Assembly: GCF_000759795.1 (NCBI RefSeq)
Contig: NZ_BBMZ01000002.1
Span: 434,001-498,000, forward strand
Length of the DNA: 64,000 nucleotides
Source of the DNA: Pseudescherichia vulneris NBRC 102420
Lineage (GTDB): Bacteria; Pseudomonadota; Gammaproteobacteria; Enterobacterales; Enterobacteriaceae
Direction of reading: 5' to 3'
Shown here in pieces: positions 18,348 through 26,010 of the stretch. Under the pieces are notes generated by a model. The model saw only the letters and a program-made list of their open reading frames with translations, was not told the DNA's origin and made no database searches. Each line of letters starts with the position of its first letter. The first letter of the stretch is position 1. Made by a program: the position numbers and the translations under genes.

Positions 18348-19187
18348 TCAAGGTATTGATGTGTTTGATTTAACAGATACGCGCGCTTGAAAAGGAGCCT
18401 CAGGCAGGCTGATGTTATCCCCTGTATTGATCTCTTCAGCTCCAGGCAAGCACAGCTTGCCCCACCTCCCAGTGCAGTGGCAGGTCAGGATCCGCTCGGG
18501 GTTAACATCTTGGATATAGTGTCGTAAAGGTAGTAGAGCCCACGGCATAGCATGCCGTAGATGCATCCCACCTACCAGAGCATGAACAGTATTTATCCCC
18601 GTGAGCTTTTTGCAGTGTTCGATAATATTTCTCAAGCCTTTATGGCCGCAGCCGGTGAATATCACCAGACCCTTTTTGGATTTATATATCAGGACGCCTT
18701 CATCGTTGAGTGCGTCTGGCTCTACTTTCTCACCTCTCACATACCCGTAAGATTTAGCTGATTCTATCTCGCCCGACCAGATAAACCTCTGGCTTATCTC
18801 GTAAGGCTCTTTGGTGAAATGAAAGTTACATTGAACTGGAGGTAGCTGGGTCGATATCTTCTTGATCTCTATAAAGTGATTAAAAACCATTACCCCTGCG
18901 TATTTTTGGTCGTAAACACCTGGGTGGCACAGCACCTTTGGTAGCTTTTGAAGATGCCTTAGCCCACCGCAGTGATCGTAATGCCCGTGGGATAGTACAA
19001 CCCAGTCAATGCCATCAAGCGACACGCCCATTTTTTTAGCGTTGTGCATAAACGAGGCATCTGGCCCGGTATCAAAAAGTATCCTCGTTTCACCATCTTC
19101 AATCAACAGGCTTAGCCCTGGCCGACAGGCTAGCCCATCAGCATGTTTTGCTTTTCGGTTTTCAAGTAACACGGTTATTTTCAGCAT
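18348..19187 (-). CDS. MBL-fold metallo-hydrolase
   Basis: A 279-residue metallo-beta-lactamase-fold protein with the zinc motif SHGHYDHCGGL (H67, H69, D71, H72), an upstream FDTGPD turn, GCGHKGLRNI (third metal His) and ALVGGMHL. The pattern resembles the archaeal/bacterial dihydropteridine-type MBL branch (7,8-dihydropterin-6-yl-methyl-4-(beta-D-ribofuranosyl)aminobenzene 5'-phosphate synthase relatives). The substrate is unknown. It opens the AT-rich accessory stretch and is separated by about 250 bp from the catalase gene; no operon partner is evident. Confidence 0.75.
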   Translation of the reverse strand: MLKITVLLENRKAKHADGLACRPGLSLLIEDGETRILFDTGPDASFMHNAKKMGVSLDGIDWVVLSHGHYDHCGGLRHLQKLPKVLCHPGVYDQKYAGVMVFNHFIEIKKISTQLPPVQCNFHFTKEPYEISQRFIWSGEIESAKSYGYVRGEKVEPDALNDEGVLIYKSKKGLVIFTGCGHKGLRNIIEHCKKLTGINTVHALVGGMHLRHAMPWALLPLRHYIQDVNPERILTCHCTGRWGKLCLPGAEEINTGDNISLPEAPFQARVSVKSNTSIP

Positions 19188-19401
19188 ATGTTTGAACCTC
19201 CTTGTTCAGTTAAAAGTATACTCGCCCTTTATCAATCCGGCCGCATAGCTTCATGCAACTTATTGGTTTCGCAGTTATAAAAACAGCCGATGGATAAACA
19301 TTGTCCACGTTAGGCGGATGAGTGCAATGGTTTGAGGGAGGTTTTGCGGGTTTAAATGATGACTGGGTTACGCGTACGCAAGCGATGAAAAGGATTGATG
19401 G

Positions 19402-19740
19402 CTACTGATATTCCTTCGCGTATAACCACTCGCCCGCCCGGGCTGACTCCGCAAACATTTTCACCGTTAACGGTTCTGTGGTTTGCCTGATTGGCTTCTT
19501 GGTAAACCACTTGCGGAAAAACCATTCTATTTCCCACGGATAGTAGGCAGAGAAATCAATAACCGACACGTCCACTTCGTATTTTTTACTATATTTATCA
19601 ATAGCAAATGAGAGATCGTCAAACTCAGTATAAGCCTGTAGCGCATCATCAAGCTGCAAAGGGATCATCTTACCCGTCAGCGTTCCCATTACGGGTAGCT
19701 CGTCCCGAAAGAGATCTAGTACCTCGCTATCCGTTACCAT
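19402..19740 (-). CDS. DUF1493 family protein (first copy)
   Basis: A 112-residue acidic protein with the DUF1493 pattern: an N-terminal acidic helix, DDLSFAIDKYSKKYEVDVS, then FSAYYPWEIEWFFRKWF, ending MFAESARAGEWLY. DUF1493 proteins occur in enterobacteria next to small membrane proteins; their function is not established. GGAGACACGTC precedes the ATG. Gene order on the minus strand is membrane protein, DUF1493 copy two, this copy, spaced 3 and 26 bp apart, so a small operon is likely. Confidence 0.7.
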   Translation of the reverse strand: MVTDSEVLDLFRDELPVMGTLTGKMIPLQLDDALQAYTEFDDLSFAIDKYSKKYEVDVSVIDFSAYYPWEIEWFFRKWFTKKPIRQTTEPLTVKMFAESARAGEWLYAKEYQ

Positions 19741-19766
19741 GACGTGTCTCCTTTTCTCGCTATCAA

Positions 19767-20093
19767 CTAGTCATATAACCACTTACCGGCTTTTGCTGAC
19801 TCGACCAGCATGCCGATAGTGAAAGCGGGCACGGGAACAGGCTCCCTTTTCTTAAACAGGTTCCATGAAAAAGGGATATCGGGATAGTAAGTTTTGATGT
19901 TGAAGTTGCCTCGTTCTACGTGCAGTTCACTGAAAAACGTATCCATGAGCTCGCTGGCATCGAGATCTTCAAGATCCAAATCGGCATCGAGATCGCTTTC
20001 AAGCGTTAGCTCTACCGGCTCAAAGCTAAATAAATAGACGCCAGCATAGGGGCGTATAAGTTCATAAACGCGCTGCTCAATGTTGTCTACCAT
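19767..20093 (-). CDS. DUF1493 family protein (second copy)
   Basis: A 108-residue paralogue of the next gene. Shared landmarks are the acidic segment (SDLDADLDLEDLDASELMDTFF, about 33-54), the TYYPDIPFSWNLFKKREP stretch and the C-terminal VESAKAGKWLYD, which matches AESARAGEWLY in the neighbour. The acidic DxDLEDLD region looks superficially like an acyl-carrier-type segment but has no clear Ser phosphopantetheine site. It starts 3 bp after the membrane protein gene, indicating translational coupling. Confidence 0.7.
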   Translation of the reverse strand: MVDNIEQRVYELIRPYAGVYLFSFEPVELTLESDLDADLDLEDLDASELMDTFFSELHVERGNFNIKTYYPDIPFSWNLFKKREPVPVPAFTIGMLVESAKAGKWLYD

Positions 20094-20096
20094 AAG

Positions 20097-20390
20097 CTAT
20101 CGTTGCCTCGCACTGTTCCTGAGTCTTCTTATTAACTTAACTACTATAAGATAGAGAACAACAGTTATCGCTATGACCGAGACAACATCAATATAAAAAT
20201 AGACATCGTCTATCTCTTCAGCACCCACTTTACCGTACCCGTAAAGCAGATTGGCGAGCTTATCGGCTAAGGCGTCGTTAACCCAGTAGTAGGGATCGCC
20301 CAGAGTACGGCCTACAGCAATAAAGATCGCAAGGAACAGAAAGACGTTGAGAAGCCGGATAGCCCAACGATTACGAGCAGATTTTATCAC
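20097..20390 (-). CDS. Small two-helix membrane protein upstream of DUF1493 pair
   Basis: A 97-residue protein with hydrophobic segments near residues 11-27 and 66-86, a hydrophilic loop between them, and a basic C-terminus (RRLRNSARQR). The start is GTG, chosen because GGAGGCGATCGGCA lies 9 nt before it. Not recognised beyond this. It is first in a likely operon with the two DUF1493 genes, so it may anchor or partner them. Confidence 0.6.
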   Translation of the reverse strand: MIKSARNRWAIRLLNVFLFLAIFIAVGRTLGDPYYWVNDALADKLANLLYGYGKVGAEEIDDVYFYIDVVSVIAITVVLYLIVVKLIRRLRNSARQR

Positions 20391-20488
20391 TGCCGATCGC
20401 CTCCATTACATTATCGACAAGGGTGTTAAATGCCTCATGACGTCTATGCTCATACATTGGGCTGAACTAAAGGCTCGGGCATTTACCG

Positions 20489-20917
20489 TTAGTTGTTCAG
20501 CAGCTTTGATAGCTCGACCTCACCGGTAGTAGCGTTGGCGTAAAGATAAAATATATCGCTGTTAAACTCCTCTGGCTTTATCCAGGTTTCCGCCGCCTCT
20601 GAATCTATTCTCTGCCTGGTGTATCCCAATTTTTTTAGATATACCCGTAATGGTTCAACGTTTGATGCTCCCTTAAAGATAATCGTGTTGGTTGGCGCAT
20701 ACCCATCACCGGGCTGTGATTTAAAGTAGTAATCGCCGGATATCCGGGGGGCTTTCTCGATCTCTTTGTCCGTCAGCGTGTGGTAACTGAAGAAGTCGTT
20801 CTCAGTATAAGTCGTCGTCTCATCAATACCTGATGCAATCAACCAGACGAACAGCCATCCGAGGATGAGTACCGTGATGATGGCTGCGCTAATCCACCTT
20901 AATATTGTCAGCATCAT
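20489..20917 (-). CDS. Membrane-anchored hypothetical protein
   Basis: A 142-residue protein with one N-terminal membrane helix (about 4-28, ISAAIITVLILGWLFVWLI) and a periplasmic-looking domain of about 110 residues. The start is placed at the first of two adjacent ATGs behind AGGGAATGAAATA; the frame extends six codons upstream only by way of a TTG. No family recognised. It is on the same strand as the DUF1493 cluster but about 100 bp upstream, so it may be cotranscribed. Confidence 0.55.
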   Translation of the reverse strand: MMLTILRWISAAIITVLILGWLFVWLIASGIDETTTYTENDFFSYHTLTDKEIEKAPRISGDYYFKSQPGDGYAPTNTIIFKGASNVEPLRVYLKKLGYTRQRIDSEAAETWIKPEEFNSDIFYLYANATTGEVELSKLLNN

Positions 20918-21023
20918 TATTTCATTCCCTTGCAAGAAGTTAATACATATTATCAGAGGTTCTTGCCGAAACTAACAAACACTCAAGCATATAAATAAAA
21001 TTAATTACAATTTAGTTATTGCC

Positions 21024-21341
21024 ATGATTTTCTATAAACTTCAGATTATAGTCAAAAGATTAGCGGGAATTTTACCAGTGAGCAATAAAATTAGGATATC
21101 CAATGCTGAATTTAATGTCCTACAAGTGATGGCAGAAAAAGACATTGATTGGATCTGGATGATATTGGACCGTACACTTGCTGTGAGGGGAATTCCCGGA
21201 TTTAGCAACGTTGCGAACATCGTAACGAGCCTGGTGAATAATGGAATGGTTGATATCGTTTACAGCGAAGAAAACGCTAAGCCTCGGTATCGTGTATCAG
21301 TTCAAGGACATCAGTTTCTAAGTAAACAGGAAGCACAGTAG
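21024..21341 (+). CDS. Winged-helix-like small protein, tandem paralogue A
   Basis: A 105-residue protein (start uncertain: ATG at 21024, or GTG at 21078 giving 87 residues) whose main part reads like a small winged helix: AEFNVLQVMAEKDIDWIWMILDRTL, then FSNVANIVTSLVNNGMVDIVY, then YRVSVQGHQFL. It clearly shares this pattern with the next gene. No strong ribosome binding site is visible for either start. Low GC, consistent with acquired DNA. Family unknown to me; a DNA-binding or regulatory role is inference from the fold-like pattern. Confidence 0.5.
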   Translation: MIFYKLQIIVKRLAGILPVSNKIRISNAEFNVLQVMAEKDIDWIWMILDRTLAVRGIPGFSNVANIVTSLVNNGMVDIVYSEENAKPRYRVSVQGHQFLSKQEAQ

Positions 21342-21411
21342 AGCCAATGGCTACCTCACTTGAAGCAAACAGGATGACTAGCGCAGATGTCTATGGTCTA
21401 TATGCGCAATT

Positions 21412-21690
21412 ATGCTAAACAATACTGAGTTAAACATTCTTAAGCTGTTAGCTTCCAGAAATGACGTAAACTGGAACTGGTATAATCTTGATCGCGCCAT
21501 GGCAATGCGAAACATGGAGGGTATCGGTAATGTTGCTCAGCTGGTGAAGAATTTATCCGAAGCTGGATTAGTTGACGTCATCCTTAGAGCCCCGGTAGGT
21601 ATGGATCACGATAAGGTATCAGAGCGCGGGTATCGACTACTGGAAGAGCTTGAGCACCAGGACTTATCCCATGTCGATATGCTAAAGTAG
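21412..21690 (+). CDS. Winged-helix-like small protein, tandem paralogue B
   Basis: A 92-residue paralogue of the preceding gene. Aligned landmarks are TELNILKLLASRNDVNWNWYNLDRAM, IGNVAQLVKNLSEAGLVDVIL and VSERGYRLLEELE, corresponding to EFNVLQVMAEKDIDWIWMILDRTL, FSNVANIVTSLVNNGMVDIVY and VSVQGHQFL. The 71-bp gap and shared strand indicate tandem duplication and probable cotranscription. Translation initiation signal is weak. Function unknown. Confidence 0.5.
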   Translation: MLNNTELNILKLLASRNDVNWNWYNLDRAMAMRNMEGIGNVAQLVKNLSEAGLVDVILRAPVGMDHDKVSERGYRLLEELEHQDLSHVDMLK

Positions 21691-21816
21691 CTGTTGACTA
21701 CTCTGCTTCAGAGTTCATTAATGGGATATTCACTATTCCTTCCCATAGAACAGTGTGAGTAAATTTTTCTTTATGATGTCATCTTGTGGGATTCGGTTAT
21801 CGAACATTTTAGAGAG

Positions 21817-22479
21817 TCAATTGCTGGAAGCTTGTGCCTTCATCTGTCGATTCAAAGCTTCAGGGGTTAACGGGGGATCTTGCCGATGTAGCATTGCATG
21901 GCAGTTGGGGCAGACGGGGATGAGATCGGTTTTAGGGTCAACCCGGTAGTCCTCTTTTATCTCTGATAAGGGGACAAGATGGTGCACATGAATAAAGCCT
22001 TTCGCGATTTCACCGTACACCTTGGTCATGTCGATACCGCATACCTTGCACTGATAGCCATGCCACTCTAGTGCTGCCTGTCGGGCCTTGCGGTCACGTT
22101 CGTAGCGGTTAACGGTTACCTGAATGGCGGCTCCTTCGATGTAGGTAGCTTCCTGCTGGATCTCATCGGGGAAGAGGTTTGGTTCGATAGATCGTTTTTT
22201 ATGGACGACCTGAAAGCCTTGGTCGGTGAGCAGCCTAACGCACTTTGATTTTATCCCGCCGCTGAAGTCTGCTGGGATGAAAGTAAGGCCAGTGAGTGCA
22301 GATGCAGCGATGCCGACGATGGCTTTTGGTGGGTAACGGCGGTCGTTGATAATGACGTCGTAGTCTCGGGAGTTAGAAAAGGCGTAATTAACTCCCGCAT
22401 CGTAGGCGTGGGCTGCGGCTATGATGGCTTCGCGGGAGAGGCTGTTGGGGAGTTTGTTAATGGGGCACCTGTTGAACAA
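21817..22479 (-). CDS. McrA-like HNH endonuclease
   Basis: A 220-residue protein. The C-terminal half is an HNH nuclease with two CxxC knuckles and a histidine pair: YQCKVCGIDM, IHVHHLVPLSEI, DLIPVCPNCHAMLHR. The N-terminal 85 residues (YDVIINDRRYPPKAIVGIAAS) resemble the head domain of ScoMcrA-type modification-dependent nucleases. That would make it a candidate type IV restriction enzyme cutting modified DNA. The only start in frame is TTG at 22479, two codons after a stop and 13 bp from the repeat at 22492. The 5' end may therefore have been altered when the neighbouring island inserted. Whether it is expressed is unclear. Confidence 0.65.
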   Translation of the reverse strand: MFNRCPINKLPNSLSREAIIAAAHAYDAGVNYAFSNSRDYDVIINDRRYPPKAIVGIAASALTGLTFIPADFSGGIKSKCVRLLTDQGFQVVHKKRSIEPNLFPDEIQQEATYIEGAAIQVTVNRYERDRKARQAALEWHGYQCKVCGIDMTKVYGEIAKGFIHVHHLVPLSEIKEDYRVDPKTDLIPVCPNCHAMLHRQDPPLTPEALNRQMKAQASSN

Positions 22480-22491
22480 TGATTATGTGCA

Positions 22492-22506
22492 AAGGCCGGA
22501 CTCGAA
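22492..22506 (+). repeat. Distal attachment-site copy of the leuX 3' end
   Basis: Fifteen bases, AAGGCCGGACTCGAA, identical and in the same orientation to 29746-29760 inside tRNA-Leu leuX. It marks the far junction of an element that integrated in the tRNA 3' half. A shorter match (TGC) lies just outside with a small gap. Confidence 0.75.
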
Positions 22507-22621
22507 ACGACATCTAATAAACTGATATAAATTTAGTTTCCTAAGCAGCATAATTAGTCATACTCGCATTTGTGCCCAAAGATAAAAATCTGTGCCAAAA
22601 ATAGCCCTTGCTAATGGGTAA

Positions 22622-22650
22622 AGTCATATCTGTTGAAAAGCAATATGACT
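22622..22650 (-). terminator. Possible terminator downstream of the restriction operon
   Basis: An 8-bp perfect stem (AGTCATAT/ATATGACT) with a 13-nt loop, followed on the minus strand by TTACCC after the stem's final T. It lies 120 bp beyond the last gene. The U-run is short, so this is a weak call. Confidence 0.3.
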
Positions 22651-22772
22651 ATCAAAGCAAGGCTTAAGCTGGTATTAAATCTTTTATCATAGATATTGAA
22701 TTACTAACAACATTGATCACTTTCCGCTATGAGCGAAAGTGGAATTTATTTGATTTGGTTTACGACGCTCTG

Positions 22773-23747
22773 TCATAATACAGACCTAAAAATGCCGCCT
22801 AAAGCTGGCAATGAATTTTTTTTGAGAGAGGACGAAGTTGCCGTAAGATCTACGGTAAACCGAATTGAAATCACTCGCGAATCATTTGGTTTCTCAGGCC
22901 TTGGAACATCATCCATGGCATACACAATGACATTACGATCGGCATAAGAGATATCAAATCGCTTATCCAGCTTTGCAGAAAAATCACTACCCAAAGCATT
23001 AGCCAAATTTTTCCAAAGCTTCAACGTCAACACAGGTGAATGGCTTACTTCCATTTCAATCAAATTCGCAAGATCAATCAACCCGAGTCCACCGGTCAAA
23101 GGTTGTAATAGCAATGACGTAACATAGCCATTTCCTTTCTTAGGATTCATCAACTGCTCAAGCGAAAAGGTATGAATACGAGTTGATTGCATAGATGCCT
23201 TCACTTCTAGACATCCATGCTCCCATGAAAAATCAAAGCGATCGAATGGATCTTCGTGCCAACTAGCCATAGCGCCCACAATATTGCCGCTATTTGCGAT
23301 TACGTAGAGTTCAGCCCATAAACCCAAAACATCTTTCCCATTTGGTTTAGAAAGGGCCCTAAAAAGATCCACGAGTTTCTGAATACAAGTATTAAGTTCT
23401 CGCGTACCAGAATTAATAGGAAGCTCCTCGATCGCAGCGCTGAAACAACGCACGAATATCTCATGTAGATCCGTTACGGTACCATCACAAGAAACAAGGG
23501 CAAACTGATCTTGTATCACCTTATCATCGGTATGAATTCTGCAGGTAGCATGAAATTGCGCGTTCAAATACCTGAACTGCATACTAGGGATGTACTGTGC
23601 CTCACTGGCATCATGCAATAAAAAAATGGGGGAGCCATCAGAACCTTTTGCGAGAAAATCTTTTCGGTGTGTAGATAAGGGGATCGCCGTAAAACTCGTC
23701 TCTGACGTTGCACAAGGCAGATTTAAGAAATTATCGAAAATACTCAT
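22773..23747 (-). CDS. DUF4420 PD-(D/E)XK nuclease, restriction subunit
   Basis: A 324-residue protein with the PD-(D/E)XK core of the DUF4420 family: E146 in GLWAELYVI, D169-D172 in FDRFDFSW, and E181-x-K183 in CLEVKASM. These residues would bind Mg2+ and cut DNA. It is last in the four-gene operon, starting 1 bp after the Z1 gene stop. Iyer, Abhiman and Aravind (2008) described MutL/MORC-type ATPases in restriction-modification loci with Z1 proteins and nuclease partners; this gene fits the nuclease slot. The target sequence would be set by the methylase, which is inference. Confidence 0.75.
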   Translation of the reverse strand: MSIFDNFLNLPCATSETSFTAIPLSTHRKDFLAKGSDGSPIFLLHDASEAQYIPSMQFRYLNAQFHATCRIHTDDKVIQDQFALVSCDGTVTDLHEIFVRCFSAAIEELPINSGTRELNTCIQKLVDLFRALSKPNGKDVLGLWAELYVIANSGNIVGAMASWHEDPFDRFDFSWEHGCLEVKASMQSTRIHTFSLEQLMNPKKGNGYVTSLLLQPLTGGLGLIDLANLIEMEVSHSPVLTLKLWKNLANALGSDFSAKLDKRFDISYADRNVIVYAMDDVPRPEKPNDSRVISIRFTVDLTATSSSLKKNSLPALGGIFRSVL

Positions 23748-23748
23748 A

Positions 23749-26007
23749 CTAACGACGCGCCTCGATTAGTAAATCCGTTCTCAACTTGCTTGGCACATGT
23801 AATGCAAACCAAGTGACCTCCTTAATATCAGCGCTACCAGAGTCACGCAGCGTCGTACCTAAGTTAAATCGACGTAACTGGATAGAGACACGTTCATTGG
23901 AGCAAAAACTCCTGTCATTAACAGTGTCTGCACTTTGGCTGAAATACTGATTGATTGGTGCAAAGCGGTTCTTAGCTTCTACGCCACGTCCAGAGGATCG
24001 TGTTCGATAACCTGCAACTAAGTTGTTCATAAGAAATACATCAGCCTTGAGATCTGGACTCTTCCTGAGAAGTGCAGCTATCGCGAGCAACATCGCGCTA
24101 TGTTCCTCAGCATCAAAGGGATCTTTAACTTTTACCTCAAGCAGAAAATCTTCAAGTACCGCTTTTAACGGGATGGGGTTAAACATGAAGTGCGGTGATA
24201 AATTTTTACCGCCTCTGAATTGAGAAAACTCTGCCGCGTTGATAGGATCACCATACTCAGTAGCCCATTTGCTTACCACGAAAGAAAGCAGCTCTTTATT
24301 GTTTAAAGCAGCATTATCATCCCTTTGCAGAACATCAGGCACCATCCAGCCATTAGCAGGGATACGGCGCGTATCTAGTCCTACTACATTAGCACGAGTA
24401 GCCTTAAGCATCGATGTGAGCACAAAATCTCGGCGCCAGTCAGAAAGAGGTTTGCCCCGTGAATTCTCTAAGGCCTCTCGAACAAACTCCTCATGCTCTA
24501 CATACTCAGTGAAAGCCTCGCTCACATTCTTCTGAACAAATACACGACAGAGCCCCAAATATGCTTTCTTGTATCCGAAAAACCGTGCTCGCTGCTGCAG
24601 AGTATCTGCTGCAGGCGAAGTCCCTAAGGGGCGTGGCATATAGGTCACGCAAAGGCCTTCGACTGTATAACCTCGATCTAGCTTAGCGCCGCCCACTAGA
24701 ATCCAGTATGGCGTGGCTTTCCAGTCAATGTTTTTCTCCGCGTCCTTAGTTCCATTGACCACGACGTGATTCATTTCACTGAATACCTCATCAACCATTG
24801 CGGTAAGTAAGTCACTCAATGGTTTTATTTTTGGATATGTATTTTTAAGAGAATCATATTCAGCTTGAAACAACTGAGCTACAGCATCGATTTTATTAAT
24901 ATATTGCTGCTCAACAAATGACTTTAGCGTCTTTAAGGACCTATCAAGCCACTCCATGTAATGAGTATGGGATTTAGTCGCCATCGCAGGATGAATCATC
25001 ATTGAGCGATTTCTATCTTTTTTTCGTTCACGAGTTAACGCGTGATGAGCACATGCTAATAAGAAATAACGTAAGGCACTCAGTAAACTTTTAGGTGCCG
25101 ATTTCAATATATTAGTGGGTCCGGGTACTTCCTCTGATGGAATGTCTCTAACGAGGGAAGTATTCTTCCCGAAGAAAGATTTTCCACCTGTATAAGCCTC
25201 ACCTGGTGTCACCAGTTCTGCAAACGAAGCATTCAGCAAATCAGTTTGCGCCAGTAGAAGATTAGCCTGTGGGGTAGCCGTGTACTGCAGATATGAGTGA
25301 TGCGGGAGTTCGTCACGAAGCTTACAAATTTTTTCGTAGGTCGTACTCATTTCTGAAGGTGCAACTTTTCCGCTACGAATCTTAGCCGACTGCGTATTTA
25401 AGCTTGCTTGGTCGCTCTCATCATCAATAATCAAAGATGGGACATCTGAAACTGGCAACTTTTTAACTAAGGTAGCTAAGTTTTCGAGATGGCCACCATG
25501 TTTGAGCACTGTAACTAAGATGGCTTTTTTTGTGGGTTTCCTCTTCCAAGCAAAAAGCTTATCTTCAATCTGCCTTTTAGCATTCACAGTAGGATTAGAA
25601 TAGTGATACCAGTTCTCTCCGTCATCGATACCAAGGTCTTTCTTCAAGCGATTTTCCGATTGATCACGAAGATTATTCTTTGTACCTGCTAATACAATGA
25701 CAAGTCCGTAGCCATTATCTCGTGCCAGAGAAATTACTGTTTCGAACGACATTGTTTTGCCGCTTTGCACATAACCCACTACTAACCCTGTTTCTCGCCC
25801 TGCGGGCTCTGTCGGGGGTAAGCAACGACCAAGAATTCGTTGTGCTTCTTGAAGCACAGAATTCATACCATCAGCTAAATCCTCATAGCTAGGACCATTA
25901 GGATCATTGGATTTGCTTCGAAGAAAATCCTCAGTAATTTCTTTTTTTTCCGGCACCCAACGTAAAGGAGGTTGAAGAGTTTTTAGAATTTCGATAGAGG
26001 TTGCCAT
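23749..26007 (-). CDS. Z1-domain P-loop ATPase, restriction motor
   Basis: A 752-residue helicase-like protein of the Z1 (PF10593) type. The P-loop is GYVQSGKT (K84), the Walker B-like segment LIIDDESDQASL lies near residue 190, the motif III-like LQYTATPQANLL follows at about 230, and the Z1 signature LVGGAKLDRGYTVEGLCVTYM...DTLQQRARFFGYK is at about 435-485. Z1 proteins are thought to translocate or remodel DNA in restriction-type systems. It follows the GHKL gene by 1-3 bp and precedes the nuclease gene by 1 bp, implying tight stoichiometry. Confidence 0.8.
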   Translation of the reverse strand: MATSIEILKTLQPPLRWVPEKKEITEDFLRSKSNDPNGPSYEDLADGMNSVLQEAQRILGRCLPPTEPAGRETGLVVGYVQSGKTMSFETVISLARDNGYGLVIVLAGTKNNLRDQSENRLKKDLGIDDGENWYHYSNPTVNAKRQIEDKLFAWKRKPTKKAILVTVLKHGGHLENLATLVKKLPVSDVPSLIIDDESDQASLNTQSAKIRSGKVAPSEMSTTYEKICKLRDELPHHSYLQYTATPQANLLLAQTDLLNASFAELVTPGEAYTGGKSFFGKNTSLVRDIPSEEVPGPTNILKSAPKSLLSALRYFLLACAHHALTRERKKDRNRSMMIHPAMATKSHTHYMEWLDRSLKTLKSFVEQQYINKIDAVAQLFQAEYDSLKNTYPKIKPLSDLLTAMVDEVFSEMNHVVVNGTKDAEKNIDWKATPYWILVGGAKLDRGYTVEGLCVTYMPRPLGTSPAADTLQQRARFFGYKKAYLGLCRVFVQKNVSEAFTEYVEHEEFVREALENSRGKPLSDWRRDFVLTSMLKATRANVVGLDTRRIPANGWMVPDVLQRDDNAALNNKELLSFVVSKWATEYGDPINAAEFSQFRGGKNLSPHFMFNPIPLKAVLEDFLLEVKVKDPFDAEEHSAMLLAIAALLRKSPDLKADVFLMNNLVAGYRTRSSGRGVEAKNRFAPINQYFSQSADTVNDRSFCSNERVSIQLRRFNLGTTLRDSGSADIKEVTWFALHVPSKLRTDLLIEARR

Positions 26008-26010
26008 ATT

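Noticed and set aside
22729-22947. 72-codon plus-strand frame at the end of the restriction operon
   Set aside because: Overlaps the nuclease gene in antisense and lacks start signals.
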